Assembly (NCBI RefSeq): GCF_020329505.1
Contig: NZ_JAGKJJ010000001.1
Coordinates: 186,001 to 250,000, forward strand
Reading direction: 5' to 3'
Length of the DNA: 64,000 bases
DNA from: Bradyrhizobium semiaridum
Lineage (GTDB): Bacteria > Pseudomonadota > Alphaproteobacteria > Rhizobiales > Xanthobacteraceae
The position numbers were made by a program, and so were the translations under genes. Of this stretch, positions 39,721-49,895 are shown in pieces. The notes below the pieces were generated by a model, which saw nothing but the letters and a program-made list of their open reading frames with translations, did no database searches and was not told the origin of the DNA. Numbering within the stretch: the first letter of the stretch is position 1; every line of letters starts with the position of its first letter.

Positions 39721-39805
39721 GCCCGCATGGAGCACAGCGCAATCCGGGACAACATTATCCGCGGACAAAGCGGCCACGGATTGCGCTTCGCTCCATCCGG
39801 GGTAC
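39721..39805. repeat. Family A intergenic palindrome, copy 4 (degenerate)
   Basis: Arms of about 28 bases, GCCCGCATGGAGCACAGCGC and ATTGCGCTTCGCTCCATCCG, are more diverged than the other copies. It lies nine bases after the DUF815 stop. The following 200 bases hold one more repeat and a terminator and no gene. Confidence 0.75.
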
Positions 39806-39826
39806 GAGCTGCCCCCGCGTGCGCTG

Positions 39827-39930
39827 CTGTCATCCTCCGCGAAAGTGGGGGATCCAGTACGCCGCGGCCTCTCGATCAATCACCACCGTCTCTGGAATAC
39901 CGGATCGCCCGGTCAAGCGGGCGACGACAG
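39827..39930. repeat. Family B intergenic repeat, copy 1
   Basis: Begins TGTCATCCTCCGCGAAAGTG and ends ATCGCCCGGTCAAGCGGGCG, then ACGACAG. Inner halves contain GATCCAGTACGCCGCGG and TCTGGAATACCGGATCG. It resembles the repeat at 46178. Confidence 0.6.
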
Positions 39931-39944
39931 TAAGCATGATGCGA

Positions 39945-39980
39945 AAACAAAACGGGGGAGGCTCGCGCCTCCCCCGTTGT
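39945..39980 (-). terminator. Rho-independent terminator after the NlpD-like gene
   Basis: A perfect twelve-base stem AACGGGGGAGGC / GCCTCCCCCGTT with loop TCGC; on the minus strand it is followed by TTTTGTTTTC. It is 36 bases past the stop of the gene at 40016. Confidence 0.9.
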
Positions 39981-40015
39981 CTTTGTTGTGAGCATTTGGA
40001 AGTGCGACGCGTGAC

Positions 40016-41395
40016 TTACGCGCCGTTGAGGAACTGGAGTGGATCGACCGGCGATGAGCCCTTGCGGATCTCGAAGTGCAGCTGGGGCGAGCCGACCTCG
40101 CCGGACTGTCCGGACTTCGCGATCACCTGGCCGCGCTTGATGGTGTCGCCGCGCTTCACCAGCACCTCGCTCGCATGAGCGTAGGCGGTGACGTAACCGT
40201 TGGAGTGGCGGACCAGCACGAGGTTGCCGTAGCCTTTCAGCTCGTTGCCCGAATAGGCGACGACACCATCTTCGGCGGCCTTCACCGGCGTGCCCTCGGG
40301 CACTGCGACGTTGATGCCGTCATTGACCTTGCCGTTGGTCTTGGAGCCGTAGGCCGTGATGACCTTGCCGCGCACCGGCCAGCGGAAGGTCGGCAGCGCG
40401 CCGGTGGCTTCGCTCGACTTGGTGACGACGGGAGCCTCCGCCGCTGCGGCCGGCTGTTCGACATTGGCCGTCGGCTGCGCCAAACGGGCGCTCTGCTGCG
40501 GCAGCGCTGTGGCAACGACCTTCGGAGCCGCCGCAGCAGGCATCGGTGCCGCTGCGACCGGCGCGGGCGCTGCGGCCGGAGCCGCCGGCGCGACCGCCGC
40601 GGTCTTGGCACCGGGCACCGTGAGCTTCATGCCCGGGCTCAGCCGCGCCGTCAGGTCGAGATGATTGGCCCGCGCCAGCTCGGCCACCGGAATGTGGTGC
40701 TGGCGGGCGATGCTGTGCAGCGTGTCGCCGCGATTGACGTAGTGGAGACCGGCCGGAGCGGCGGCCACTGCAGCCGGCTTGGCCGCCGGCGCAGCGATCG
40801 CGGGCGCCGCAGCCGTCGCAGTCGGACGCGGGATGATCAACTGCTGCCCGGGCGACAGCGCGCGCGGTCCCTTGTAACCGTTGGCGCGCAGGATATCCGC
40901 CTTCGAGACGTTGTAGCGCTTCGAGATGATATCCAGCGTATCGCTGGTGCCGACGATGATCGTGGTGCCGTGACCGGAATGTGCCGCGGCGACCGAACGC
41001 GGCACGGTGCCGGTGGATTCGATCTGCGGACGTGCCGGGGGCGGCGTGTAGGACGCAAGCCCGCGCCCTCCTCCGGCAATGCCACCACCGCCACCCGACA
41101 CCGGATAGGACTGCGGCGCGGTCGCGACCGGCGGCGGCAGCGGCTGCGACTGATACTGCGAATATTGCGGCTGCGACTGCGGCCTCGAATATTGCGGCAG
41201 CTCGCGCGGCGGTTGCTGCTGCGGCACCGCGCCGGTCGGCTGCGGATCGAAGGCGAAGGGATTTTGCGAATAGGAGTTTTGCGAGAAGCGCGACGACATG
41301 TCGGCGCTGCAACCGGCAAAAGCCATGGACATCAGCGCCAGCACCGCGACCTGCGGCACGCGACGCGAGCGAAGCAACTCAACAACCCCGGACAT
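40016..41395 (-). CDS. NlpD/DipM-like lipoprotein: two LysM domains plus degenerate LytM domain
   Basis: 459 residues. A probable lipobox (FAGC, Cys29) is followed by a Gln/Pro-rich linker, LysM domains at about 144-188 and 218-260, an Ala-rich linker, and a C-terminal LytM (M23) domain. The LytM metal ligands are degenerate: NDGINVAV stands where active enzymes have HxGxD, and QLHFE has lost the first His of HxH. NlpD-type activators of cell-wall amidases share this feature, so this is probably a division factor rather than a peptidase. It follows pcm, as in the enteric surE-pcm-nlpD order. Confidence 0.85.
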   Translation of the reverse strand: MSGVVELLRSRRVPQVAVLALMSMAFAGCSADMSSRFSQNSYSQNPFAFDPQPTGAVPQQQPPRELPQYSRPQSQPQYSQYQSQPLPPPVATAPQSYPVSGGGGGIAGGGRGLASYTPPPARPQIESTGTVPRSVAAAHSGHGTTIIVGTSDTLDIISKRYNVSKADILRANGYKGPRALSPGQQLIIPRPTATAAAPAIAAPAAKPAAVAAAPAGLHYVNRGDTLHSIARQHHIPVAELARANHLDLTARLSPGMKLTVPGAKTAAVAPAAPAAAPAPVAAAPMPAAAAPKVVATALPQQSARLAQPTANVEQPAAAAEAPVVTKSSEATGALPTFRWPVRGKVITAYGSKTNGKVNDGINVAVPEGTPVKAAEDGVVAYSGNELKGYGNLVLVRHSNGYVTAYAHASEVLVKRGDTIKRGQVIAKSGQSGEVGSPQLHFEIRKGSSPVDPLQFLNGA

Positions 41396-41506
41396 GGTTA
41401 CTCACTCGTACGCAACAAAAGACTGTTTTGAGTAAACACGTACCGAGTAAATAACCGCTTAACCCTGCGAATAAGGCGTTGGCGGCAAGCCGCAAATCCG
41501 CAATTT

Positions 41507-42163
41507 TTACAGCTCCCGCGCAACGCCCGGCAGCGCCGGCACGAAGCGCACATCGACCAGTTCCTTGCGGTCGAATCCGGTTTCAGTCCGCACCACGCGG
41601 ACCAGCGTCTGGGTGCCCTGATGCGGCCCGACCGGGGCGATCAGAATGCCGCCGGGCTCGAGCCGCTCCAGGAGCTTGTCCGGGATCTGCTCCATCGCCG
41701 CGGTGACGATGATGCGGTCGAAATCACCGGCGCCGGCCGGCACGTCAAAACCGTCGCCGAGCAGTACCTCGACGTTGTAGTAGCCGAGCTCTTCGAGGCG
41801 CTTGCGGGCGCTGTCGGCCAGCGTCCGGTAGCGCTCGATGGTCAGCACATGCTTGCAGAGCCGGGACAGGATCGCGGCCTGGTAGCCCGATCCGGTGCCG
41901 ATCTCGAGCACGCGGTGGTCCTTCTGCAACTGCAGGCGCTCGGTCATGTAGGCCACCACGAAGGGCTGGCTGATGGTCTGCCCGCAAGGGATCGCCAGCG
42001 CGCTGTCGCGATAGGCCTCGTCACGGTCGCGGGGCTCGACAAAGACCTCCCGCGGCACCTCCTCCATGGTCCGCAGCACGGCCTGGTCGCTGATTCCGCG
42101 CCGCCGCAGGGTGAGCTGAAACATCATTTTCTCGGGCGGCTTCGGGTTCACGGCCATGCTCAT
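41507..42163 (-). CDS. pcm: Protein-L-isoaspartate O-methyltransferase
   Basis: Repairs isoaspartyl damage in ageing proteins with SAM. The 218 residues show the class I methyltransferase core [18 protein letters not shown], the family motif [19 protein letters not shown] near the N-terminus, and [14 protein letters not shown] longer frame runs to 42541, but family length supports a start at 42163 (or 42157). It lies upstream of nlpD and is separated from surE by a divergent response regulator. Confidence 0.93.
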   Translation of the reverse strand: MSMAVNPKPPEKMMFQLTLRRRGISDQAVLRTMEEVPREVFVEPRDRDEAYRDSALAIPCGQTISQPFVVAYMTERLQLQKDHRVLEIGTGSGYQAAILSRLCKHVLTIERYRTLADSARKRLEELGYYNVEVLLGDGFDVPAGAGDFDRIIVTAAMEQIPDKLLERLEPGGILIAPVGPHQGTQTLVRVVRTETGFDRKELVDVRFVPALPGVAREL

Positions 42164-42543
42164 CAGCGGTCTCTGGGCGGCAAGATGCGTCGGTTTACAC
42201 CCCTTGATGCCACTCGAATCAAAATGCCGCGTTAAGGAAAAATTCCCTTCATTTTCCGTTCCCGGAACGGAACCGGGCTCCGGTTTCAGCTTGGCATCGG
42301 CGGCCACCGCCTCCATATGATTGGCCACGAGGCGCGGTGAAAGGCCCAGGAGTGAATCTGCCCCGACATTCAACCGCCGAACGAGCCGCACCGGAGCGGC
42401 GGCGGCAGAGGCAGAGGAAGGGGGGCGCGGGCGACAGGCCCATTCACGGTTGCGCGTTGCAAAATCCGGCAAATTCCAAACGTTTGCGTTGCACCTCCTG
42501 AGGTTATTTGCGAGCTTGGTTTGGAAGGGCAAGGATTCCATTC
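42164..42543. other. Divergent intergenic region between pcm and the response regulator
   Basis: 380 bases with no credible gene. It contains the 19-base palindrome TTCCGTTCC-C-GGAACGGAA at 42254-42272. The remainder is GC-rich and shows no recognised promoter. Confidence 0.5.
42254..42272. promoter_or_regulatory. Perfect 19-bp palindrome (operator-like)
   Basis: Nine-base arms, one central base. It lies about 82 bases before pcm and 272 before the response regulator. It has no T-run, so it is more likely a protein-binding site than a terminator. Confidence 0.4.
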
Positions 42544-42921
42544 ATGACAGCGATACGGCCGGCGGGCTGTTCAGTTTTCCTCGTGGAAGACGAGGTCATG
42601 ATCCGGATGATGGTCGCCGATATGCTGGAGGAACTCGGCCATAGCGTTGCAGCCGAGGCCGGCGAAATCGGCGAAGCCGTCAAACTCGCGCAATCGACCG
42701 AGTTCGACCTCGCGATCCTCGACGTCAACGTCAACGGCAAGGTGATCACTCCGGTCGCCGAGCTGATCAACGCCCGTAACCGCCCCTTCATTTTCGCCAC
42801 CGGCTACGGCTCGTCCGGCCTGCCTCCAGAGTACCGCGACCGCCCGGCGCTGCAAAAGCCCTTCCAGCTGGAAACGCTGGCGCAGGTGATCAGCAGCGCC
42901 ATGAAGGGCGCTCCGGTCTAA
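42544..42921 (+). CDS. Single-domain response regulator
   Basis: 125 residues consisting only of a receiver domain: acidic pair at Glu15/Asp16 (FLVEDEVMIR), phospho-acceptor Asp60 (LAILDVNVNGK), a Thr switch in FATGYGSSGLP, and Lys in LQKPFQLE. With no output domain it must act through a partner, as CheY- or CpdR-type proteins do. ATG 42544 begins the family-like N-terminus. It sits divergently inside the surE-pcm-nlpD array with no kinase gene nearby. Confidence 0.88.
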   Translation: MTAIRPAGCSVFLVEDEVMIRMMVADMLEELGHSVAAEAGEIGEAVKLAQSTEFDLAILDVNVNGKVITPVAELINARNRPFIFATGYGSSGLPPEYRDRPALQKPFQLETLAQVISSAMKGAPV

Positions 42922-42936
42922 CCAGAACAATGCTGC

Positions 42937-43027
42937 GTAGCCCGGATGCAGCGAAGCGAAATCCGGGATCGGCTTTACTTTAACCGCGAAGAGAACCCCG
43001 GATTGCGCTGCGCTCCATCCGGGCTAC
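42937..43027. repeat. Family A intergenic palindrome, copy 5
   Basis: The left arm GTAGCCCGGATGCAGCGAAG pairs with right arm CTGCGCTCCATCCGGGCTAC across about 30 bases. It separates the convergent response-regulator and surE genes and ends 5 bases before the surE stop. Confidence 0.82.
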
Positions 43028-43031
43028 AAAA

Positions 43032-43799
43032 TCACTTCAACGTCTCGACCAGCGCTTCCGAGAATACCTCATCGGTGCGGTCGAGGCGCAGCGGCGTCAC
43101 CGAGACGTAGCGTGCGGCAAGCGCCGCGAGATCGGTGCCTTCAGCCGGCGTGTCCATCATCGCCGCGCGCTCGAAACCGATCCAGAAATAGGGATTGCCG
43201 CGCCCGTCGTGACGGCAGTCGATCTTCAGAAAGCCCTGGTTGCGCTTGCCCTGCCGTGTGATCTTGATGCCCTTCACGTCGTCGGGCATGCAGGACGGGA
43301 AGTTGACGTTGACCACGGTATTCCTGGGCACGCCGGCGCTGATGACCTTGCGGATGATGTCGGGTCCGAATTTCAGGGCCGTGTCCCACAGCGGCGCGTT
43401 GCGCGTCTCGATGGAGAATTCCTGCGACAGCGCAAAGGACGGAAAGCCCAGAATGGTGCCCTCGAGCGCGCCGGCGATGGTGCCGGAATAGACCACGTCC
43501 TCGGCGACGTTGCGGCCCTTGTTGACGCCGCTCAGCACGAGATCTGGCAGCTTCTCGCCGAGGATGTGGCGCGCGCCCATGATGACGCAATCGGTCGGCG
43601 TGCCGCGCACCGCAAAGTGCCGCGGGCTGACCTCGCGCAGGCGCAGCGGATCGTTCAGCGACAGCGAATGCGAGACGCCGGACTGGTCGAGTTCGGGGGC
43701 GACGATCCAGACGTCATCGGACAACGCCCGCGCGATCTGCTCGACCACCTGCAGGCCCGGCGCGTGGATGCCGTCGTCATTGGTGCAGAGAATTCGCAT
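43032..43799 (-). CDS. surE: 5'/3'-nucleotidase SurE
   Basis: Metal-dependent nucleoside monophosphatase and exopolyphosphatase of stationary phase. The N-terminal metal site MRILCTNDDGIHAPG (Asp8, Asp9) is canonical, followed by SGVSHSLSL and DLVLSGVNKGRNVAEDVVYSG. Its 255 residues are the family length when started at 43799; an ATG three codons earlier at 43808 is less likely. Upstream lies the Pro-rich protein gene and serS on the same strand. Confidence 0.95.
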   Translation of the reverse strand: MRILCTNDDGIHAPGLQVVEQIARALSDDVWIVAPELDQSGVSHSLSLNDPLRLREVSPRHFAVRGTPTDCVIMGARHILGEKLPDLVLSGVNKGRNVAEDVVYSGTIAGALEGTILGFPSFALSQEFSIETRNAPLWDTALKFGPDIIRKVISAGVPRNTVVNVNFPSCMPDDVKGIKITRQGKRNQGFLKIDCRHDGRGNPYFWIGFERAAMMDTPAEGTDLAALAARYVSVTPLRLDRTDEVFSEALVETLK

Positions 43800-43865
43800 C
43801 CGTCTCACTGCCTCTCGTTCCGATTCGACGCGGAATTTCTTGAACTTGCAGGCCGTCTTAACCGG

Positions 43866-44762
43866 CTAGGGCGGCGGAGGCAAACCCGGCAGGGTCCCTT
43901 TCCAGCTCGTCAGCCTGGCGCGCCAGGGCCGGACGAATCTGGCGCTGCCGGCGATCTTGCGCTCGAACACCGGCCATTCCGGCTTCGGCCCTCCCACTGC
44001 CGCCTGACGCGCCGACCGAATCCTCTGCACCACGGGCGTCGGCGCGACGGGCTGAATTGCTACCGGTTCTGCCAATACGGCAGCGCGCGGTTCGGGTTTG
44101 GCAGGTTCCGGCTTCGGGGATTCGGGCGCGAGAGATTCAGGCCGCGGAGGTGGGGACTGGAGAGACTCGGATTTGACCGCCTTGAGCCTGGGCAGTTCGG
44201 ACTTCGAAGCATCAGGCTGGAGCGGTTCGGAATTGACAGGTTTGAGCCTGGGAAGCTCGGCTTTCGGAGGTTCGAATTTGGGAAGCTCCGATTTGGCAAG
44301 CTCGGATTTGGGGGCCTCAGGCTTGAGAGGCGCAGGCTTCGCCGCTGCAGCCAAGGGCGGCTCGCCGGCGGGTGCCGCCGGCGCTGCCGCAGGGCCAGTG
44401 GACCTCGACTTCAGCTTGGCCAGCAGCTCCTCGAGCGACGGTCCCGATGGCGGCCGGACCGGAGACGGCTGCGCGGGGGGCTGCACGTCAGGCGGCTGTG
44501 ACAGCGTTGCGGCCGCGGCGAGCGGCGGCGCACCTACCTGCCCCGGACCGGCGAATCTGGCGCGTGCGATCTCGACGGCCTTGTCGAAGTCTGGCCGGTT
44601 GATCCACGCCTTGGATTGCATCGCCTCGATGACGCCCGGCTCCCAGAGCCGCGCGACCTCGATGTCGTAATAGCCCATCTGCTTCTGATTGATCAGCTGC
44701 AGGCCGTGGCCGGTGACGGCCCATTGTCGACCAAGCCAGTGGATGTCACGGTGGAGCGGCAT
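43866..44762 (-). CDS. Proline-rich repeat protein of unknown function
   Basis: 298 residues. The N-terminal 75 residues look folded (LGRQWAVTGHGLQLINQKQMGYYDIEVARLW is the start, only partly quoted by family resemblance to nothing I know). A long low-complexity stretch follows, with repeats such as PKSELAKSELPKFEPPKAEL and LPRLKPVNSEPLQP, rich in Pro, Lys, Glu and Ser. The C-terminus is basic and hydrophobic. There is no signal peptide. It lies 15 bases after serS and before surE, in an otherwise conserved block. The repeats look recently expanded. Confidence 0.6.
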   Translation of the reverse strand: MPLHRDIHWLGRQWAVTGHGLQLINQKQMGYYDIEVARLWEPGVIEAMQSKAWINRPDFDKAVEIARARFAGPGQVGAPPLAAAATLSQPPDVQPPAQPSPVRPPSGPSLEELLAKLKSRSTGPAAAPAAPAGEPPLAAAAKPAPLKPEAPKSELAKSELPKFEPPKAELPRLKPVNSEPLQPDASKSELPRLKAVKSESLQSPPPRPESLAPESPKPEPAKPEPRAAVLAEPVAIQPVAPTPVVQRIRSARQAAVGGPKPEWPVFERKIAGSARFVRPWRARLTSWKGTLPGLPPPP

Positions 44763-44777
44763 CGCACTGGCCTCGCC

Positions 44778-46124
<1,347 letters not shown>

Positions 46125-46177
46125 CTACGTGTTGACCACCTACCGATAGGTCGACGGTCAACGTTCCCCTACCACAC

Positions 46178-46271
46178 TGGTCATCGCCCGCGAAAGCGGG
46201 CGATCCAGTATTCCGGAGACGCCAGCGTGCGGCCGAGAGGCCGCGGCGTACTGGAGACCCCGCTTCGCGGA
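46178..46271. repeat. Family B intergenic repeat, copy 2
   Basis: Contains CGCCCGC-GAAA-GCGGGCG (46185-46202), then GATCCAGTATTCCGGAGACG, an inner GGCC hairpin, and GCGGCGTACTGGAGACCCCG. It lies between the ends of serS upstream sequence and tatC, in the 193-base gap, which has no gene. Confidence 0.6.
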
Positions 46272-46302
46272 CTATGGCGCCGGTTATGTGACGAAAACGG
46301 CC

Positions 46303-47106
46303 CTACTCGGCCGGATTGGTCGCCGACGGCGCCCCGGACGAGGCGGTCGTGGTGGCCTTCTTCTCCACCATCCGCACCGCGATGATGGCACCCTCATAGA
46401 GCGCGAGCAGCGGGATCGCCAGCGAGGCCTGGCTCAGCACGTCGGGCGGCGTCAGCACCGCTGCGATGATGAAGGCGATGACGATGAAATAGCGCCGCTT
46501 CTCGCGCAGCATCTTCGAGGTGACGATGCCGATGCGGCCGAGCAGCGTCAGGATGACAGGCAACTGGAAGGCGATACCGAAGGCGAAGATCAGCGACATC
46601 ATCAGCGAGAGATATTCGCCGACCTTGGGCAGCAACTGGATCTGCGCGGTCTCCGCGCCGCCGGCCTGCTGCATGCCGAGCGAGAACCGCACCAGCATCG
46701 GCAGCACCACGAAATAGACCAGTGCGGCGCCCATAACGAAGAAGACGGGAGTGGCGACCAGATACGGTAGGAAGGCGTTGCGCTCGTGCCGGTAGAGCCC
46801 GGGCGCGACGAATTTGTAGATCTGGGTCGCGACGATCGGGAACGAGATGAAGCCGGCGCCGAACAGCGCGAGCTTGAGCTGGGTGATGAAATATTCCAGC
46901 AGCGCGGTGTAGATGAACTTCGAGTTTTCCGGCCCCGCGATCCAGACGAACGGCCACACCAGCACGTTGTAGATCTGCTTGGCGAAGAAGAAGCAGAAGA
47001 TGAAGGCCACGCCGAAGCCGAGCAGCGCCTTGATCAGGCGCGAGCGCAGCTCGATCAGGTGGTCCATCAGGGGGGCCTTGCTGGCCTCGATATCTTCGGC
47101 GCTCAT
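46303..47106 (-). CDS. tatC: Sec-independent translocase subunit TatC
   Basis: Core receptor of the twin-arginine translocase. Six transmembrane helices are present, with the cytoplasmic N-terminus [20 protein letters not shown] typical of TatC and conserved [18 protein letters not shown] in a loop. A poorly conserved cytoplasmic tail ([12 protein letters not shown]) ends the protein. Its start overlaps the tatB stop by four bases. Confidence 0.95.
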   Translation of the reverse strand: MSAEDIEASKAPLMDHLIELRSRLIKALLGFGVAFIFCFFFAKQIYNVLVWPFVWIAGPENSKFIYTALLEYFITQLKLALFGAGFISFPIVATQIYKFVAPGLYRHERNAFLPYLVATPVFFVMGAALVYFVVLPMLVRFSLGMQQAGGAETAQIQLLPKVGEYLSLMMSLIFAFGIAFQLPVILTLLGRIGIVTSKMLREKRRYFIVIAFIIAAVLTPPDVLSQASLAIPLLALYEGAIIAVRMVEKKATTTASSGAPSATNPAE

Positions 47107-47645
47107 GACGCTTTGGCGTCCTTGAACACGCTGGGCTCGGCCGGCGTCACATCCTGCGCCACCGGCTCGGGCTTGACCTCACTGGTGATCGCGAGCGGCT
47201 CGCCCGTCGCAGCATGGGTCTCGGCCTCGACGAAGGTTTCCGGCGTTGGCCGGGCCGGCGTCGTCGGTGTCACCGGTGCGTCACTTGACGTCACCGGTGC
47301 GTCACTTGACGTCACCGGTGCGTCGACCGCGGACGCGACCTGGGCGTCGACCGGCTTGTCGATCTGCAGGGCGTCGCCGACGTCCTTCTGCAACGAGGTC
47401 ATGATGTTGCCGCTGGTGATCCCGGTGGCGGCTTCCTTGACTTCGTCAAAGCTCTTCTTGAGATCGGCCATTTCGGCCTCGCGCATGGCCTCCTGGAACT
47501 GGCCCTGGAATTCGGCGGCCATCTTGCGGGCCTTGCCCATCCATTGCCCGACCATGCGCAGCACGCCCGGCAGTTCTTTCGGGCCGATGGCGATCAGCGC
47601 GACGACCGCGATGACGACCAGCTCACTCCACCCGATATCGAACAT
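47103..47645 (-). CDS. tatB: Sec-independent translocase subunit TatB
   Basis: Twin-arginine translocase subunit that contacts signal peptides with TatC. The N-terminal helix [21 protein letters not shown] leads to the amphipathic helix containing [21 protein letters not shown] long acidic disordered tail follows, in which a seven-residue unit (DAPVTSS) is repeated by a 21-base tandem repeat in the DNA. Its 180 residues are on the long side because of this tail. Confidence 0.93.
   Translation of the reverse strand: MFDIGWSELVVIAVVALIAIGPKELPGVLRMVGQWMGKARKMAAEFQGQFQEAMREAEMADLKKSFDEVKEAATGITSGNIMTSLQKDVGDALQIDKPVDAQVASAVDAPVTSSDAPVTSSDAPVTPTTPARPTPETFVEAETHAATGEPLAITSEVKPEPVAQDVTPAEPSVFKDAKAS
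47269..47325. repeat. 21-bp tandem repeat inside tatB
   Basis: GTCACCGGTGCGTCACTTGAC at 47269-47289 and again at 47290-47310 without change, then a partial third copy to 47325. It encodes DAPVTSS in the disordered TatB tail. Identical copies suggest recent slippage. Confidence 0.8.
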
Positions 47646-47800
47646 GAATGCTTCCGCCTAAGCGCGCCGCAACGGCCCCATCTACCTTCTAGAGGAGTTG
47701 GGACCATCGACCTGTTTCTCAACCGGCATAGCGCTTTCGAGCGACGACGTCACCGTTTCGCGCAACAAAAACGTCAGAATATTCCGTCAGGACAAGGTCC

Positions 47801-48034
47801 TTAGACGGCCTTGCTGCCGACGTCCTGACGCGCGGCCGACGGCGCCGCATTGTGATCGATGGCCTTGGTGGGCTCGGTCTTCTCGGCGACCTTGTCGTCG
47901 TCCTGCATGCCCTTCTTGAAGGCCTTGATACCCTGGGCGACGTCACCCATCAGGTCCGAAATCTTGCCGCGTCCGAACAGCAGCAGGACCACTGCGATCA
48001 CGACGATCCAGTGCCAAATGCTAAGCGAACCCAT
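47801..48034 (-). CDS. tatA: Sec-independent translocase subunit TatA
   Basis: 77 residues. The transmembrane helix [18 protein letters not shown] and amphipathic helix [19 protein letters not shown] are canonical for TatA, which polymerises into the export channel. A charged disordered tail follows. It is the first tat gene, with 155 bases before tatB, a larger gap than between tatB and tatC. Confidence 0.95.
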   Translation of the reverse strand: MGSLSIWHWIVVIAVVLLLFGRGKISDLMGDVAQGIKAFKKGMQDDDKVAEKTEPTKAIDHNAAPSAARQDVGSKAV

Positions 48035-48184
48035 CCTGCAACCCTCCAGAAATGGCCGGGCGAACCGGCCTGGACTTTGCCCGGAAGGTAGGCCCGCGAG
48101 GCGTCAAAAACAAGGACTTCAGCCGCGGCAAATCGCTGTCGCAGCTACGTAATATTGCTAGCCTTAACCGGGAATATTTCGGGG

Positions 48185-49051
48185 CTAATCGCCCTTTTCC
48201 TCGGTGCCGGCGTCACCGTCTTCGTCGCGGTCGCGCGCTTCGGCTTCAGAGGCCTCCGACTCAGAGGCCTCATGCTCCGCGGCTTCAGCCTTCGTGGCAT
48301 CAGGCGCTGCGGCTTCCATAGCTTCCCCCTCCGGCGCAACAGCTTGCGGCTCGGAGGACGGCGCGAGCAGCAGTTCCAGCGTGTCGCCGGGCTCGAGCGG
48401 ATCCTCGTCCTCGCGCAGCGTCGCGTCGTCCGACGGCGATGGAACGGAGAAGCCGGTCGGCAGGCGCGAGTCGAGCAGACCCGTTCCCTTCAGTTCCTCG
48501 AGCCCTGGCAGGTCGCTGAGCGCTTCGAGGCTGAACTGCGACAGGAACCCGTCGGTGGTTCCGAAGGTGAGCGGGCGACCCGGCGTCTTGCGACGGCCGC
48601 GCGGGCGGATCCAGCCGGTTTCCAGCAGCACGTCGATGGTGCCCTTCGAGGTGACAACGCCGCGAATCTCCTCGATCTCCGCGCGCGTCACCGGCTGGTG
48701 ATAGGCGATGATCGCCAGCACCTCGATCGCGGCACGCGACAGCTTTCGCGTCTCCGTGCTCTCGCGCGTCATCAGCCACGCCAGATCGCCCGCGGTGCGG
48801 AACGTCCACTTGTTGGCGACCTTCACCAGATTGACGCCGCGGGGGGCGTATTCCGCCTGCAACTGTGCGAGCGCCGCCTTGACGTCGACGCCGTCGGGCA
48901 TCCGCTTGGCCAGCGTCGCCTGGTCGATCGGTTCGCTCGATGCGAACAGCAGGGCTTCCAGGAGCCGCAATTCCTCAGGACGCGCAATCGGATCCATCGG
49001 AGAAACCTCCTCCTCGGGTTCGTCAATGCGCACTTCCGCCAAGCTTGCCAT
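48185..49051 (-). CDS. scpB: Segregation and condensation protein ScpB
   Basis: Kleisin-interacting subunit of the SMC-ScpAB condensin. Two winged-helix domains are seen: EELRLLEALLFASSEPI...VDVKAALAQL and RAAIEVLAIIAYHQPVTRAEIEEIRG. A C-terminal acidic Ala/Glu tail (about 235-288) is longer than usual. The ATG at 49051 is preceded by AAGGAG; an internal ATG at 48997 with GAGGAGG is a possible second start. It follows scpA by 22 bases. Confidence 0.93.
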   Translation of the reverse strand: MASLAEVRIDEPEEEVSPMDPIARPEELRLLEALLFASSEPIDQATLAKRMPDGVDVKAALAQLQAEYAPRGVNLVKVANKWTFRTAGDLAWLMTRESTETRKLSRAAIEVLAIIAYHQPVTRAEIEEIRGVVTSKGTIDVLLETGWIRPRGRRKTPGRPLTFGTTDGFLSQFSLEALSDLPGLEELKGTGLLDSRLPTGFSVPSPSDDATLREDEDPLEPGDTLELLLAPSSEPQAVAPEGEAMEAAAPDATKAEAAEHEASESEASEAEARDRDEDGDAGTEEKGD

Positions 49052-49073
49052 GGGCTTGCTCTCCTTCTTCCAC

Positions 49074-49895
49074 TTACTCAACCGAGAGGTCCGGCGCAGC
49101 CATCGCGGCCTGCGCTGGGCGCTTTCGGAAATAGATCGGCGCGAACGCCTGCTTCTGGTTGATCTCCATCTCGCCTTCGCGGACCAGTTCGAGGGCGGCG
49201 GCGAAGCTGGAGGCAAATACCGTCGCCTTCTGCTTGGGATCTGCGACGTATTTCATCAGGTATTCGTCGAGGCAGCTCCATTCCTCGGCGAGGCCGACCA
49301 GCCGTTCCAGCGAGGCGCGCGCCTCGGCCAACGACCACACCGTCCGCTTCGCCAGATGCACGGAGGTCAGCACGCGTGACGCGCGTTGCGTGGCATAGGC
49401 CGACAAAAGGTCGTACAGCGTCGCCGTGAACTTCGGATGCTTGATCTCGGCGATCGATTCCGGATTGCCGCGCGGAAAGATATCGCGCTGGAACTGGGGC
49501 CGGTTCATCAGCCGGTTGGCCGCCTCGCGGATCGCCTCCAGCCGGCGCAGCCGGTTGGCCAGCGCCGTCGCCATCTCCTCGGCGCTCGGCCCCTCCGCGC
49601 TCGGCGGTTCGGGCAGCAGCAGCCGCGACTTCAGAAAGGCGAGCCAGGCCGCCATCACGAGATAATCGGCCGCGAGCTCGAGGCGAATTTTTCGCGCAGC
49701 CTCAATGAACGACAGGTACTGATCGGCGAGCGCCAGGATCGAGATCTTCGCGAGGTCGACCTTCTGCTGCCGCGCCAGCGTCAGCAGAAGGTCAAGCGGG
49801 CCCTCATAGCCCTCGACATCGACCACCAGCGCCGGCTCGCTTTCGGCGAGATCAGCCGGCCGCCCGGTCTCAAACGATAGAATTTCTGCGGTCAT
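49074..49895 (-). CDS. scpA: Segregation and condensation protein ScpA
   Basis: Kleisin subunit of bacterial condensin. The N-terminal VDVEGYEGPLDLLLTLARQQKVDLAKI motif is diagnostic, followed by LADQYLSFIEAARKIRLELAADYLVMAAWLAFLKSRLLLP. A C-terminal winged-helix region ends the protein. Its 273 residues are typical. Its start overlaps the nagZ stop by four bases, so nagZ-scpA-scpB form an operon. Confidence 0.94.
   Translation of the reverse strand: MTAEILSFETGRPADLAESEPALVVDVEGYEGPLDLLLTLARQQKVDLAKISILALADQYLSFIEAARKIRLELAADYLVMAAWLAFLKSRLLLPEPPSAEGPSAEEMATALANRLRRLEAIREAANRLMNRPQFQRDIFPRGNPESIAEIKHPKFTATLYDLLSAYATQRASRVLTSVHLAKRTVWSLAEARASLERLVGLAEEWSCLDEYLMKYVADPKQKATVFASSFAAALELVREGEMEINQKQAFAPIYFRKRPAQAAMAAPDLSVE

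Noticed and set aside
47269..47325. CRISPR-like direct repeat
   Set aside because: The units abut without spacers and lie in frame inside tatB; it is a coding tandem repeat.
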